Assembly: GCA_964529285.1 (NCBI GenBank)
Contig: CAZGWK010000003.1
Span: forward strand, 1-64,000
Source of the DNA: SURF-21 sp964529285
GTDB taxonomy: Bacteria > Actinomycetota > Geothermincolia > Geothermincolales > RBG-13-55-18
Direction: 5' to 3'
Length of the DNA stretch: 64,000 nt
Part shown: piece by piece, positions 35,194 to 44,350 of the stretch
How the letters are laid out: each line of letters begins with the position of its first letter
Position numbering within the stretch: position 1 is the first letter of the stretch
Position numbers and translations under genes: made by a program
Notes under the pieces: model-generated
Seen by the model: only the letters and a program-made list of their open reading frames with translations
The model's database searches: none
What the model was told of the DNA's origin: nothing

Positions 35194-35343
35194 TCACCCC
35201 GCCATCGCGGTGAGTCCCAGAGCCCCATCCAGTTCCCTCACCGCCGGCAACCCCGAGTCGGTGGTGACCTTGGCTCCTCGAAATTCCAGCCTCAGATGCC
35301 CGTCGAAATCAAGCTCCAAACGCCCGTTTTCTGCTTCACCCAT
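35194..35343 (-). pseudogene. IS1380-type transposase remnant (N-terminus only)
   Basis: The 49-codon frame starts at ATG 35343 after AAAGGAGAG and reads LELDFDGHLRLEFRGAKVTT, then GLPAVRELDGALGLTAMAG. This matches the conserved start of IS1380-family transposases (target-like GAK.TSD.GL, RELD..LGLT). It stops after 49 residues, and no catalytic DDE part follows. It is the only clear mobile-element trace in the island and occupies part of a 490-nt gap (34982-35471) that is otherwise empty apart from the operator. Confidence 0.65.
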
Positions 35344-35471
35344 CGGGTTCTCTCCTTTTCAGACAGCAGTATCGCCGCTAGGCCTGTACTGGTGCATTGT
35401 TAAACAAAGCTAGCAAATATCCCTTTGGGATTTGATATGACAAATGCGATCCTTTTCTCGTATCAGTTCGC

Positions 35472-36269
35472 TCACAGTCGTGTCAGATATCTGGCGTACT
35501 CGGTATATACGGGATTCATCTGGGTGAAATCCGTATCGTAAAGGGAGTACTTCATAGCCGGATACGGGTTACCGGACTTCCTGCCGACCTCCGGTATGCC
35601 CTCCAGCAACGTCTCCATATGATCCAGGGTGAAGGCAAAGGCTATTTCGTTGTCCTCCGTCCGGGCCACCGCGCGGTCGCCGTAGCCGGGAAGCACCACC
35701 TGGGGCTTGTTCAGCTTGCGCGTGACCAATACGCCGGCGATGCAAGTGCCGGAGAACCCGGAAAACCGGGACTCGATGGCCTCCCCGGTAACGTAGCCGT
35801 ACCCCTGCACCATCCTCACTACCTGATTGGGATTGCCGAAGACCATCACTACATCCGGCTTTTCGGGCATGGATTCGAGAGGAGCGGCATAGAAGCCGCT
35901 GTACTCGCCCTCCGGGAGGACGGACTCGGCGTAATTGCCTAAAAACTTCATTGCCGCATCCATGTCCTTCACCCAGCCCATGGCGCACTGCGATTCGGGT
36001 ATCTTCGTCGGAGGGTCGAACCTTCCCATTCCGAAGGCGGGAAGGACCATGATGCAGGCCTCGTCCTCACCCCTTACGAGCACCGCCATTCCCATGCGTC
36101 CCGCAATGTCCAGGGCCTGGCAGTAGGTTATCTTGCGTCCGAAGTCCTTCCCTGGCCTGATGGCCTCTATCCCCTCTTCCTCCTCCTTCTTCACCATCTT
36201 GACTCCCACCGGCCGCACCCAGAGGCGCAGCAGCTCCGACAGTTTCCCGGACTGTTCCTGCCATTCCAC
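35472..36269 (-). CDS. DUF169 protein
   Basis: The 265-residue protein has the DUF169 pattern: WVRPVGVKMVKKEEE, TYCQALDIAGRMG with a conserved Cys, IPESQCAMGW, VVMVFGNPNQVVRMVQGYGY and FSGFSGTCIAGV. DUF169 proteins occur in anaerobes and methanogens and have no established function; the conserved Cys residues suggest metal or cofactor binding (inference). GTG 36269 is preceded by AAAGGAGTG. It stands between the QueG-like gene and the dehalogenase homologue on the same strand. Confidence 0.75.
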   Translation of the reverse strand: MEWQEQSGKLSELLRLWVRPVGVKMVKKEEEEGIEAIRPGKDFGRKITYCQALDIAGRMGMAVLVRGEDEACIMVLPAFGMGRFDPPTKIPESQCAMGWVKDMDAAMKFLGNYAESVLPEGEYSGFYAAPLESMPEKPDVVMVFGNPNQVVRMVQGYGYVTGEAIESRFSGFSGTCIAGVLVTRKLNKPQVVLPGYGDRAVARTEDNEIAFAFTLDHMETLLEGIPEVGRKSGNPYPAMKYSLYDTDFTQMNPVYTEYARYLTRL

Positions 36270-36348
36270 GCGATCACTCCTTTCATGACTTTACCATTGT
36301 CGTTCTCTTGCCCATGCTTTGCATAAAGAACAATCTACTGGTTATTCC

Positions 36349-37545
36349 CTAACGTGGGCTGGCCGCAATAAACTCGTTTATCAGTCTGGCGATCTCCGCG
36401 CCCTGGTCGTCCTGCAGGAAGTGACTCGCCTCTGGGAGCCGCACGTGTGGTTGGCCTGTGGCGCCCGGAATGTTGTTTATCAAGCGGTCCTGGGTCTCTT
36501 TCGATCCGAGATTGCCCGGATCGTTACTTGCCCAGATGGTCAGGAAGGGCTTTTCGTATGCGGTCAGACCGATCCACGCACCTACGGTGACACCTGGAAG
36601 ATCATTGACCAACGACGGGAAGACACGCGGTCCTGCCATGTAGATCCGGCTCGGGAACGGCGCGTCATATGCGGCTTCCTCTTCTGGTGACAGATCGAAG
36701 TAGGTCATAGCCTCAAGCACCTCCGCGGGATGAAACGACTCGGCGGTCATAGCATACTCCATCCAATCCGCGAAAGACTCTAACGGGTCGCCGGTGGGGA
36801 TCAGCCGGTTGCCCTGTTCATCAAAGAATGGCTGCTGCTGCGGTGGAATACCGGCAAACGGCGCAACGATATCGGGGTTGAGTTCATCGGGGTTTTCGAC
36901 TTCTGGAAAAGATTGTACGCCAGCGGGAATGACCGGCAAAGTGCCATCACCGACTACGATGCGATCGAACCATTCGGGGTTCTCCCCCGCGACGTGAAGC
37001 CCTATCAGACTGCCCCAGTCCTGGCAGAACAAGGTTATGTGCTCGAGATTGAGAGCTTCTATGAACTGCTCGAGCCGGTCGACGTGCCCCAGATAACTGT
37101 AATACTCGATGTCTATCGGTTTGTCAGACCGTCCCATGCCGATATGATCCATGGCGATAACCCGGTGGCCAGCATCCACGAGCACAGGGATCATCTTGCG
37201 ATACAGGTATGACCAGCTCGGCTGACCATGAAGCAGGAGGATGGGATCGGCGTCGGCAGGACCTTCATCTACATAACCCTGGCGAAGTCCGTCAATCTCC
37301 ACATATTTCGCTTCATAGGGAAAGCCGGGCAGGTCTTTGAAGCAAGCATCGGGGGTACGTACGAATTGGACGCCATACGCTGTGGTCATGATATCCGGTT
37401 CGGAATAGCATTCCCGGTCTGTGCCACCCTTGTCTATCGCTCCACCATCTTCACTGCCACAGCCAATGACCGTTGGCATGCATAGAAGAATGGTGATGAT
37501 CGCTATCCATACTATTTTATAATGGGCTATAGTCCTCATGATCAT
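36349..37545 (-). CDS. Lipoprotein haloalkane-dehalogenase homologue
   Basis: The 398-residue protein (ATG 37545 after GGAGGAGAAGCC) has a lipoprotein signal with lipobox VIGC (Cys29), so it is exported and membrane-anchored. The mature part is an alpha/beta hydrolase of the DhlA subfamily: HGQPSWSYLYRKMIP with a conserved Trp, nucleophile Asp176 and halide-type Trp177 in CQDWGS, late acid in ASNDPGNLG and base His375 in ASHFLQDD. DhlA-type enzymes hydrolyse carbon-halogen bonds. A surface-bound version is unusual, since known members are cytoplasmic. Epoxide hydrolase activity is an alternative. Confidence 0.8.
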   Translation of the reverse strand: MIMRTIAHYKIVWIAIITILLCMPTVIGCGSEDGGAIDKGGTDRECYSEPDIMTTAYGVQFVRTPDACFKDLPGFPYEAKYVEIDGLRQGYVDEGPADADPILLLHGQPSWSYLYRKMIPVLVDAGHRVIAMDHIGMGRSDKPIDIEYYSYLGHVDRLEQFIEALNLEHITLFCQDWGSLIGLHVAGENPEWFDRIVVGDGTLPVIPAGVQSFPEVENPDELNPDIVAPFAGIPPQQQPFFDEQGNRLIPTGDPLESFADWMEYAMTAESFHPAEVLEAMTYFDLSPEEEAAYDAPFPSRIYMAGPRVFPSLVNDLPGVTVGAWIGLTAYEKPFLTIWASNDPGNLGSKETQDRLINNIPGATGQPHVRLPEASHFLQDDQGAEIARLINEFIAASPR

Positions 37546-37690
37546 GGCTTCTCCTCCGGTCTCTTGCCTTTGCCTTTTCAACCCGGAAAACCGCATATAA
37601 CCCCATTGGTCTGCGGGGCAGAGATGCTGCCGCCACTATCTCTGGGGAGCGCATATCCAGGGTGAGAAAGCCCCTGAATAGGCCTACGAC

Positions 37691-40021
37691 CTATTGCCTG
37701 TATCGGGCCACCCGCCAGTCGCCTTCTGGATCGCTGTGCCCGGGGCCGTCGACCTCGATATCCACCCTTTTGATGGTCCCTGTGAACTCGAAGGGAGGAC
37801 GGTACTCCGGCCACACGGCCGAGGTTGAATCCGAGCCTACCTCCAAGCCCTCAACCACGGCATATACGGTGAGGTTCGTATGGGGAATATCGCCCTCTCC
37901 CACCTTGTGTCCCGCAATATATAGGGCTGCCGTGCCGGCGAAATCCTCCGTCTTGCGGAACTCCACGCGCAGGGTGACCTCACCCTCCGGCAGCGGTTCC
38001 GCAGAGGTGACCACGTAGTGCTCGCGCGCCAGCCAGTTGGAGACGTAATGCAGCCTGCCGTCCTTCACGCACAGAGAGTATCCCCCGTCCAGGCCCCCGT
38101 TGGACAAGATAACCCCCTCCGCCCCGCCTGGCGGTATCTCGACCTCGGCGGTGATGGTATGCGAGCGGTTCCTCAGGTCCGGCGAACCCGGGCGCACCAG
38201 CTTCACCGGGTAATAATAGGAATACCTCTCGCGGTCCTCGAAGATATGCGGCCTCGGGAGCAGGATGTGCGCCATGATGGAGTCGTCAAGGGGCAGCACT
38301 CCGTATCTGCCGGCCTCCGTCCACCACAGGTCGAGAAGCTCCCGCACCTTGTCGGGGCGCGCGGCGGCAAGGTCGTGCACCTCGGAGAAATCCTCGTCTA
38401 TGTTGTAGAGCTCCCATTCGTCCGCGTCGAAGTCTCCGTCGTGGGCTTCGTGATCCATGAGGCTGAAGGACCACCTGAAGGTGGCCGATATGTGGGCGGT
38501 CACCAGCTTCCACCCTTCCGCCCACAGGGCGCGGTGGCCGAGCATCTCGAAATACTGCACCTTTTTGGGCGTGGGGGCATCGCTGTCCGCGAGGCTGTAG
38601 GCCATGCTCTCGCCGGCCAGGGGCATCTGGGGATGGCCTCTGACATGGGAGGGCATCTCTATCCCGGTCAGTTCCAGTATGGTAGGGAGTACGTCCACCA
38701 CGTGATGGAACTGGGAACGGACCGCACCTGTACCCCTGATACGGGCCGGCCAGTGGATGATGAGCGGGTCGCGCGTACCCCCCTCGTGCACCATCTGTTT
38801 GTACCAGCGGTTGGGCGTGTTGCCGGCTCCCGCCCAGCCGGTGGCGTAATGGGGATGGGTGGAAGGGCCTCCCCACTCGTCTATCTTCCCGAGCATGTCC
38901 TGCAGCGTCTCGGGCGTGAGGTTGAAGAAGCTCATCTCGGAGGCCAGGCCGTTGGCGCCGCCCTCGCCGCTGGCGCCGTTGTCGGAGAGCAGGATGACCA
39001 CGGTGTTCTCGAGCGACCCAGATCGCTCGAGGAAGTCTATGAGACGCCCGATGTGGTGGTCGGTGTGGGAGAGGAACGCGGCATAGACCTCCATCTGGCG
39101 GGCAAAGAGCCGCCGCTCGTCCTCGCTCAATGCGTTCCATGCTTTCACTCCCGGATTGCGCGGCGGAAGGTCGGTGCCGGCAGGTACGATGCCCATCTCC
39201 TTCTGTTTGCGCAGTGTTTCTTCCCGGATCACATCCCAACCCTCGTCGAAGCGGCCCCTGTATTTCTCTATCCACTCCCGGGGCGCGTGGTGGGGCGAGT
39301 GTGTGGCACCGGGGGAGAAGAGCATGAAAAAGGGTTTGGATGGGGTCACCGCCTGCTGGGCCGTGATCCACTCTATGGCTTTGTCCGCCAGGTCCTCGCT
39401 GAGGTGGTATCCTTCCTCGGGGGAACGGGGCGGGTCCACCTTGTGGTTGTCGTACCACAGGTCCGGCTCCCACTGGTTGGTCTCCCCCATGAGGAAACCG
39501 TAGAAACGCTCGAAACCCTGCCCCAGGGGCCAGCGGTCGTAGGGGCCGGAAGCGGTGACGTGCTCGGGCGGAGTCAGGTGCCACTTGCCCAGGCACATGG
39601 TGTTGTAGCCCCGCTCCACCAGGACGGCTGGAAGCATGGCCGCCTCTCTGGGCAGGTGACCGTTGTAAGCGGGGTAACCGTTGGGGAACTCCATGACCAG
39701 GCCCGTGCCCACGCTGTGATGGTTGCGCCCGGTGAGCAGGCAGGCGCGGGTAGGAGAGCATAGTGAGGTGGTGTGGAAGTTATTGTAACGCAGTCCGCCC
39801 GCAGCCAGGCGGTCGATGTTGGGGGTCTCGATGAGCCCGCCCATCCCTCCGAAACATCCAACCTGGGCGAAGCCGGTGTCGTCGAGGACGATCATGAGGA
39901 TGTTGGGCGAGCCCTCCGGGGCTCTGGGGGGCATGGGCCAGGCGGGCGTGGATTCCGCCTGGGTACGGCCTATTACCCCGGGGAAACGCTCGCCGTCGGT
40001 ATATTCGATGTAGTCCGGCAT
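37691..40021 (-). CDS. Large arylsulfatase-family enzyme
   Basis: The 776-residue sulfatase has the metal-binding strand LMIVLDDTGFAQ (Asp47/48) and the formylglycine site CSPTRACLLTGR with Cys88, which a maturase must oxidise. HLTPPEH, FSPGATHSPHHAP and LLSDNGA are further active-site segments. The C-terminal ~200 residues are beta-rich, as in ~780-residue arylsulfatases. No signal peptide is seen, so it appears cytoplasmic and its substrate would be imported. AAGGAGTG precedes the ATG. It follows the QueG-like gene at 40214 by 192 nt. Confidence 0.92.
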   Translation of the reverse strand: MPDYIEYTDGERFPGVIGRTQAESTPAWPMPPRAPEGSPNILMIVLDDTGFAQVGCFGGMGGLIETPNIDRLAAGGLRYNNFHTTSLCSPTRACLLTGRNHHSVGTGLVMEFPNGYPAYNGHLPREAAMLPAVLVERGYNTMCLGKWHLTPPEHVTASGPYDRWPLGQGFERFYGFLMGETNQWEPDLWYDNHKVDPPRSPEEGYHLSEDLADKAIEWITAQQAVTPSKPFFMLFSPGATHSPHHAPREWIEKYRGRFDEGWDVIREETLRKQKEMGIVPAGTDLPPRNPGVKAWNALSEDERRLFARQMEVYAAFLSHTDHHIGRLIDFLERSGSLENTVVILLSDNGASGEGGANGLASEMSFFNLTPETLQDMLGKIDEWGGPSTHPHYATGWAGAGNTPNRWYKQMVHEGGTRDPLIIHWPARIRGTGAVRSQFHHVVDVLPTILELTGIEMPSHVRGHPQMPLAGESMAYSLADSDAPTPKKVQYFEMLGHRALWAEGWKLVTAHISATFRWSFSLMDHEAHDGDFDADEWELYNIDEDFSEVHDLAAARPDKVRELLDLWWTEAGRYGVLPLDDSIMAHILLPRPHIFEDRERYSYYYPVKLVRPGSPDLRNRSHTITAEVEIPPGGAEGVILSNGGLDGGYSLCVKDGRLHYVSNWLAREHYVVTSAEPLPEGEVTLRVEFRKTEDFAGTAALYIAGHKVGEGDIPHTNLTVYAVVEGLEVGSDSTSAVWPEYRPPFEFTGTIKRVDIEVDGPGHSDPEGDWRVARYRQ

Positions 40022-40213
40022 AGTGCACTCCTTCCAATCACGCCGTTGATACGCCGTCGTCCTGACCCGTTATAACCGGCACTTTTTATCTCCGAGTGAT
40101 AAATACGTTAATTATCTGTTAATGCCTTTCAGTCTCGCCCCTGATGGTATCTTACTGGCATACCGCACCTGCCGCCGTTTTCATGCCAGGGCATGCACAG
40201 TTGATCGGTGGCT

Positions 40214-40990
40214 TTACTCCTTGCCCTCCCGGAAGCGGGGGCGATAGACGGGGCACCTGGACACGCACAGTCCGCAGCGCAGGCCGCTGAAGCCCGGGAC
40301 GCCCAGCTTGATGTAGTACTTGAGGCAGGTCGCCTTGTCCGTGCCCAGCCCGCCCTCGTTCAAAGCTCCCACGGGGCACGCCTTCACACAGGCATAACCG
40401 CAGCGCTCGGGGCGGCACAGCTCGGGTTCGCGCGGCTTTCCCGCCGGCAGCCCCGCATCGGTGAGCAGAGCCACGAAGCGTACGCGTGCCCCGTGCTCCG
40501 GGGTCAGCAAGAGGTTGTTGAGGCCGATCTCCCCCAGCCCCGCCTCCACGGCCATGTGCCGGTAGGAGAGGTTCTCCCACAGCACCCTGGCGTTGAGCAC
40601 GTCGCGGACCCTGGGGACGGCGGTGAGGTGGCGCAGCAGCTTGAGCATCCATGCCGGCCTCTTGTCCAGGTTCCATCCCGGCATCTCCAGGTAGGGGACG
40701 GGGAATACCTTGTACCCCCGTTCCTGCAGGTATCCCGCCGCGTCGAAGAGCGCGTGGTTGAGCCTGGTGTTGGCCATGTGGAAGTTGACGGTGTATTCCT
40801 TGCGCGTCGCCGGCAGGTCGTCCAGGGGCAGGTCCAGCATGCGCATTCCCAGGAGCACTACGGAACGGGCGCCATCCAGGTAGTCGCCGGGACGGTGTCC
40901 GGGCGGTGCCTTCTCCCCGTAGGCAACGGCATCCGCCACGCCGAAGAGCTCCGTGCCCGCGGCTTCCTTGAGCCCGCCTAAGAGTTCCAT
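40214..40990 (-). CDS. QueG-like 4Fe-4S protein (short type)
   Basis: The product (258 residues from ATG 40990, after AAGGTGGAG) has GARSVVLLGMRMLD and GLGEIGLNNLLLTPEHGARV, matching the corrinoid-type core of QueG/RdhA relatives. Its clusters are CRPERCGYACVKACPVGAL and CGLCVSRCPVY. It is about as short as the 34181 product and related to it. It lies downstream of the alpha/beta hydrolase at 41051 (60 nt). The substrate is unknown. Confidence 0.72.
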   Translation of the reverse strand: MELLGGLKEAAGTELFGVADAVAYGEKAPPGHRPGDYLDGARSVVLLGMRMLDLPLDDLPATRKEYTVNFHMANTRLNHALFDAAGYLQERGYKVFPVPYLEMPGWNLDKRPAWMLKLLRHLTAVPRVRDVLNARVLWENLSYRHMAVEAGLGEIGLNNLLLTPEHGARVRFVALLTDAGLPAGKPREPELCRPERCGYACVKACPVGALNEGGLGTDKATCLKYYIKLGVPGFSGLRCGLCVSRCPVYRPRFREGKE

Positions 40991-41050
40991 ATCGTCTCCA
41001 CCTTTCCGTTCAAATAAATGACTTCTGAGTACCTGGCATGTCAACCGAAA

Positions 41051-41953
41051 TCAAGGCCGCCTGCGCCGTATGAAATCAAGGATCCTCTCGCTGGTCTCCT
41101 CTGGGGCGTCCTCCTGGATAAAATGCGCCCCACCGTTTATTACCTGGAGCTCGCAATCGGGGATTGCGCGCATGAACCTGGCGGCGACAGGCAGTGTACA
41201 GAAGGGGTCGTGCTTTCCCCACAGGATGAAAGTCGGTCGGTCGAAACGACGCAATTCCCGCTGCAGGTGGAGGAGATAGGGAAGGGCCACGCGATAGGAC
41301 TTCAGGGTCCTGGCCAGGGTGAGCATACCGTCATCTCGGCTGATGAGCTCTTTCCAGGTCTCTCCATCGGGACCGCTCAAGGCCCTAGGGTCCACCAGGG
41401 CCTTCCTCTGCATGTAGTGCAGCATCACTTCCATGAAGCGCTCGTCGGATGCCATCATGCGCTGCACGGCCAGCGGCACCAGGATGGACAGAAGGACGGG
41501 GCCGGGTATGCGAAAATCCTTCAGGAATATGGTGGTATCCAGGATGGTCAGGGTCGCCACTCGTTGGGGGTTGTGCACAGCGTAGCCGATGGTGAAAGGG
41601 CCCCCGACGTCGTGGCAGACCAGGTGGGCCCGCTCGATGCCCAGGGCGTCGATGAACTTGCCCAGAAAGCGTTCGAACTCCGGAAAACGATACCTGCTCC
41701 TGTCCTGGGGCTTGTCGGAGAGGCCGAACCCATACAGGTCCCAGGCTACGACCGAGTGGTGCTCCGCCAGGATGGGGATCATCCCGCGATATAGGAAGCT
41801 GGAGCGTGGGATGCCGTGGGTCAGGACAATAGGGATGCCGCCATCTGCACCGCCGCGTCGGTAAAAGATGCGGAGGCCCTCAACCTCGACGTACTCCCCG
41901 CCCTGCCTGTGGGCCTCGATCACCCCGTGCACAGATTCGGGTTCCGTCATCAT
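41051..41953 (-). CDS. Asp-nucleophile alpha/beta hydrolase (dehalogenase/epoxide hydrolase-like)
   Basis: The 300-residue cytoplasmic hydrolase has the oxyanion-side motif THGIPRSSFLYRGMIPIL, nucleophile Asp115 in CHDVGGPF, acid in LWGKHDPF and base His in GGAHFIQED. An Asp rather than Ser nucleophile places it with haloalkane dehalogenases, fluoroacetate dehalogenases and epoxide hydrolases. It is the second such enzyme within 4 kb. It sits between two QueG-like genes on the same strand (gap 37 nt upstream), so it likely acts in the same pathway. Confidence 0.82.
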   Translation of the reverse strand: MMTEPESVHGVIEAHRQGGEYVEVEGLRIFYRRGGADGGIPIVLTHGIPRSSFLYRGMIPILAEHHSVVAWDLYGFGLSDKPQDRSRYRFPEFERFLGKFIDALGIERAHLVCHDVGGPFTIGYAVHNPQRVATLTILDTTIFLKDFRIPGPVLLSILVPLAVQRMMASDERFMEVMLHYMQRKALVDPRALSGPDGETWKELISRDDGMLTLARTLKSYRVALPYLLHLQRELRRFDRPTFILWGKHDPFCTLPVAARFMRAIPDCELQVINGGAHFIQEDAPEETSERILDFIRRRRP

Positions 41954-41990
41954 TCCAGTCTCATTCCCGGGACTCCGCTGTCTCCATCTC

Positions 41991-43049
41991 TCAGCAATAG
42001 AGCTTCCTGCGCTCCGGGTCCATGCTCTCGAAGGCGGCCTTGGCCTCCTCGTAGGGGAGGGCGTAGAGCTCGCCGTCCTCCTTCTGCAGAACGCACCCCG
42101 AATTATGAAGAAGCTTCACGTTCTCCCTGGTCTGCTCCAGATCCCCCCAGCAGACGATGGCACAGTTGCCGCAGGTAAGGTGCTGCGTGTAGCCCTCCAA
42201 GGCAGGATGATTCTCAACTCCGCCGGGCGGCATGGACGGCCGTTTATTATACAGCTCAACGCCCCTCACGAATTCCTTGAACAGCTCATCGTGGTCATCG
42301 GGAACGGGGATACGGCCTGGGGACCATGTAGACCACTTGCCCGACTTGGCCAGGCCGGTGAAACCGCCGCAGCAGAAATCGCAGCGCAGGTAGTTCTTGC
42401 GCACGGCGTAGGAGAATCCGGCGCCCCCGATGGTCGCTTTCATCTCCTGCTTCTTGTCGAACATCCCCGGCACGCAGACCGACGTGCACAGCTTGCACAT
42501 GTCGCAGAAGCTCTCCTCCTCGGGGATGGGTTCGGTGGGCTCCAGTTCGGCGGCGGTGATAGTGGTGTCAAGAATCACCGCGGTACCGTAGCCCTTGATA
42601 CCCACGTTTCCCGACCAGCCGAAGGAGCCCACGCCGGAGCGGGCGGCTATGTAGCGGTGGCTGATGTCAGGGTGCAGATAGAGCTGCCAGTCCTTGATCT
42701 CGGTGCGGTACTTGAGGTTGGCCTTGGTGCCCTTGGAGTGGTATCCCTCTTTCTTCAGCATCTCCGCCAGCTCCCAGGAGATATTGGTCGCCCTTATATT
42801 GGTGTCTATGTTGTCCTTCTCGTGGCCCAAGCGGTCCTGCTTGGCCAGGTAGGAGCGTATGTGGTTCCGGTCCAGGGGAAGGGCGAAACTGACGGCCGAA
42901 CGGGCTCCCTCGAGGCAGTATTCAAGGTCGGTGCTGGGGGGCCCGCCGGCCAACGTCTCCAGAGTTGCGACGCCCACTCTGATGGCGCCGCGCTCCATCA
43001 GGAACTCCTCCACCAACCCGTTCAATGATACGGAAGTCTTCTTCGGCAT
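41991..43049 (-). CDS. QueG/RdhA-like Fe-S protein (long type), intact
   Basis: The 352-residue protein is the intact relative of the frameshifted 31918-32972 gene. ISHRYIAARSGVGSFGWSGN matches the QueG cofactor-binding core, FCDMCKLCTSVC is an 8Fe-type first cluster, and CGNCAIVCWG is the second. An extra Cys patch, LRCDFCCGGF, followed by WSTWSPGR is shared with the other long members, not with true QueG. It has no Tat signal. It lies 141 nt after the winged-helix Fe-S gene at 43190. Confidence 0.75.
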   Translation of the reverse strand: MPKKTSVSLNGLVEEFLMERGAIRVGVATLETLAGGPPSTDLEYCLEGARSAVSFALPLDRNHIRSYLAKQDRLGHEKDNIDTNIRATNISWELAEMLKKEGYHSKGTKANLKYRTEIKDWQLYLHPDISHRYIAARSGVGSFGWSGNVGIKGYGTAVILDTTITAAELEPTEPIPEEESFCDMCKLCTSVCVPGMFDKKQEMKATIGGAGFSYAVRKNYLRCDFCCGGFTGLAKSGKWSTWSPGRIPVPDDHDELFKEFVRGVELYNKRPSMPPGGVENHPALEGYTQHLTCGNCAIVCWGDLEQTRENVKLLHNSGCVLQKEDGELYALPYEEAKAAFESMDPERRKLYC

Positions 43050-43189
43050 GGTAACAACCTCCTTAAAGGCACCGCTTCATCTTCTTAGATAGATAACCCG
43101 TTTGAACGGCCTTGCGAGCCGTTCTCTTGACCTCGAAGCTCTTGGGCTCTGCGTAGCAATACCTTTTCGGTGGAAAAGGATGCCACTGG

Positions 43190-44281
43190 CTATGCAATGC
43201 GCGGAGGGGGAACGAAGACCTCCCGTATCCCGGTCCGCTCCAGCGTTATGGCCTCGCTCGCGCAGTGATAGGCGCAGACGCCGCACCCGATACACTTCTC
43301 ATCGTCGATGCATGCCACGTCTTCCACCAGCTCGATGGCCTCCATGGGGCACATGTCGACACATACCTCGCAAGCGTTGCAGAGATCCCCGTCGACTGCG
43401 GCCCTGTGCGAGGTGTATGTCTGCATGGGTGCCGCTCCGCGATAGTAGAGATCGAAGGTGGCGCAGCAGCACTTGCAGCAGTTGCAGATGGCGAACTCGT
43501 CCCGCTCCAGGTCGTTCTTCTCGTGGAAGAACTTGTGTACCAGGCCAGCCTCCTCGCACTCCTTCAGTATCCTCTTGGTCTCCTCTGCGGAGATCTCCTT
43601 ACCGAACCCGTAATCGATCATGAACCTGGCCGACCGGCCGAAAGTCAGGCAGTTCTCCTTTTCGTCCGTTACCTCGCAGGACTCGCCGAGGAGGCTCTTG
43701 TGATGGCGGCAGTAGCAGTAGCTGACGGCGAAGGTGTCGAATTTATCCACGATCTTCTCCGCGTCCTCGTAGGGCATGACGCTGTCCAGCTTCATGTCCA
43801 CTTCGCATGCGACGGGGACCACCCGCGTTATGGGGGGTATTACCTTGAACACCTCGATCACGTTGTCGTAGTTGGCCTGTATCATCTGCGTCAGTTCCTC
43901 GAACAGCTCTTCGAACAGGGCCGCGAGCTTCTTTTCCTTCTCGCCCGTCTCTCCCCGTACCATGGTCAGTTCGAAGAGGCCGGGGAAAGGCGGCATGAGG
44001 GTATAGACATCTATCCCCGCGCTCCTGCTGGTGGTGACCATGAGCGCCCCCTTGTGCAGCAGCCCGTCCAGCATGGCGTCAAGAGAGGCCTCGTCTAAGT
44101 CGCAGCGCTCCCTTATCTCCTCCATGTTCAATGAAGGCTTGTCGAAGATATGGATGAAGGCAGCTTCCTCCTCGTCCAGGATGGTCCGCAGCAGCTCGAG
44201 CAGCGTATCGGTCACGGGCATGGGGATAGGCCCGGCGCTGTTCATGGCCGCGGCCGCCTTCGTCCACAGGTCCTCAGACAT
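43190..44281 (-). CDS. Winged-helix 4Fe-4S protein, diverged paralogue
   Basis: The product (363 residues from ATG 44281, after GGGAGGTAAGG) has the same plan as the 32986 and 44351 products. The N-terminal winged helix (SLNMEEIRERCDLDEASLD) is followed by a Cys patch with CYCRHH, then CNCCKCCC, and two clusters, CNACEVCVDMC and CIGCGVCAYHC. Sequence identity is moderate, so it is an old duplicate. It is 70 nt downstream of copy B. The family appears to work in pairs with QueG-like proteins. Confidence 0.78.
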   Translation of the reverse strand: MSEDLWTKAAAAMNSAGPIPMPVTDTLLELLRTILDEEEAAFIHIFDKPSLNMEEIRERCDLDEASLDAMLDGLLHKGALMVTTSRSAGIDVYTLMPPFPGLFELTMVRGETGEKEKKLAALFEELFEELTQMIQANYDNVIEVFKVIPPITRVVPVACEVDMKLDSVMPYEDAEKIVDKFDTFAVSYCYCRHHKSLLGESCEVTDEKENCLTFGRSARFMIDYGFGKEISAEETKRILKECEEAGLVHKFFHEKNDLERDEFAICNCCKCCCATFDLYYRGAAPMQTYTSHRAAVDGDLCNACEVCVDMCPMEAIELVEDVACIDDEKCIGCGVCAYHCASEAITLERTGIREVFVPPPRIA

Positions 44282-44350
44282 CCTTACCTCCCTGATCGTT
44301 TCCTGCAATGGATTCTATTATTCTTATTATGGGTACCTGCTTACTGGCCC

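Noticed and set aside
38286..39761. 491-residue minus-strand frame within the sulfatase
   Set aside because: Shadow frame rich in Arg, Pro and His; the sulfatase frame holds all active-site motifs.
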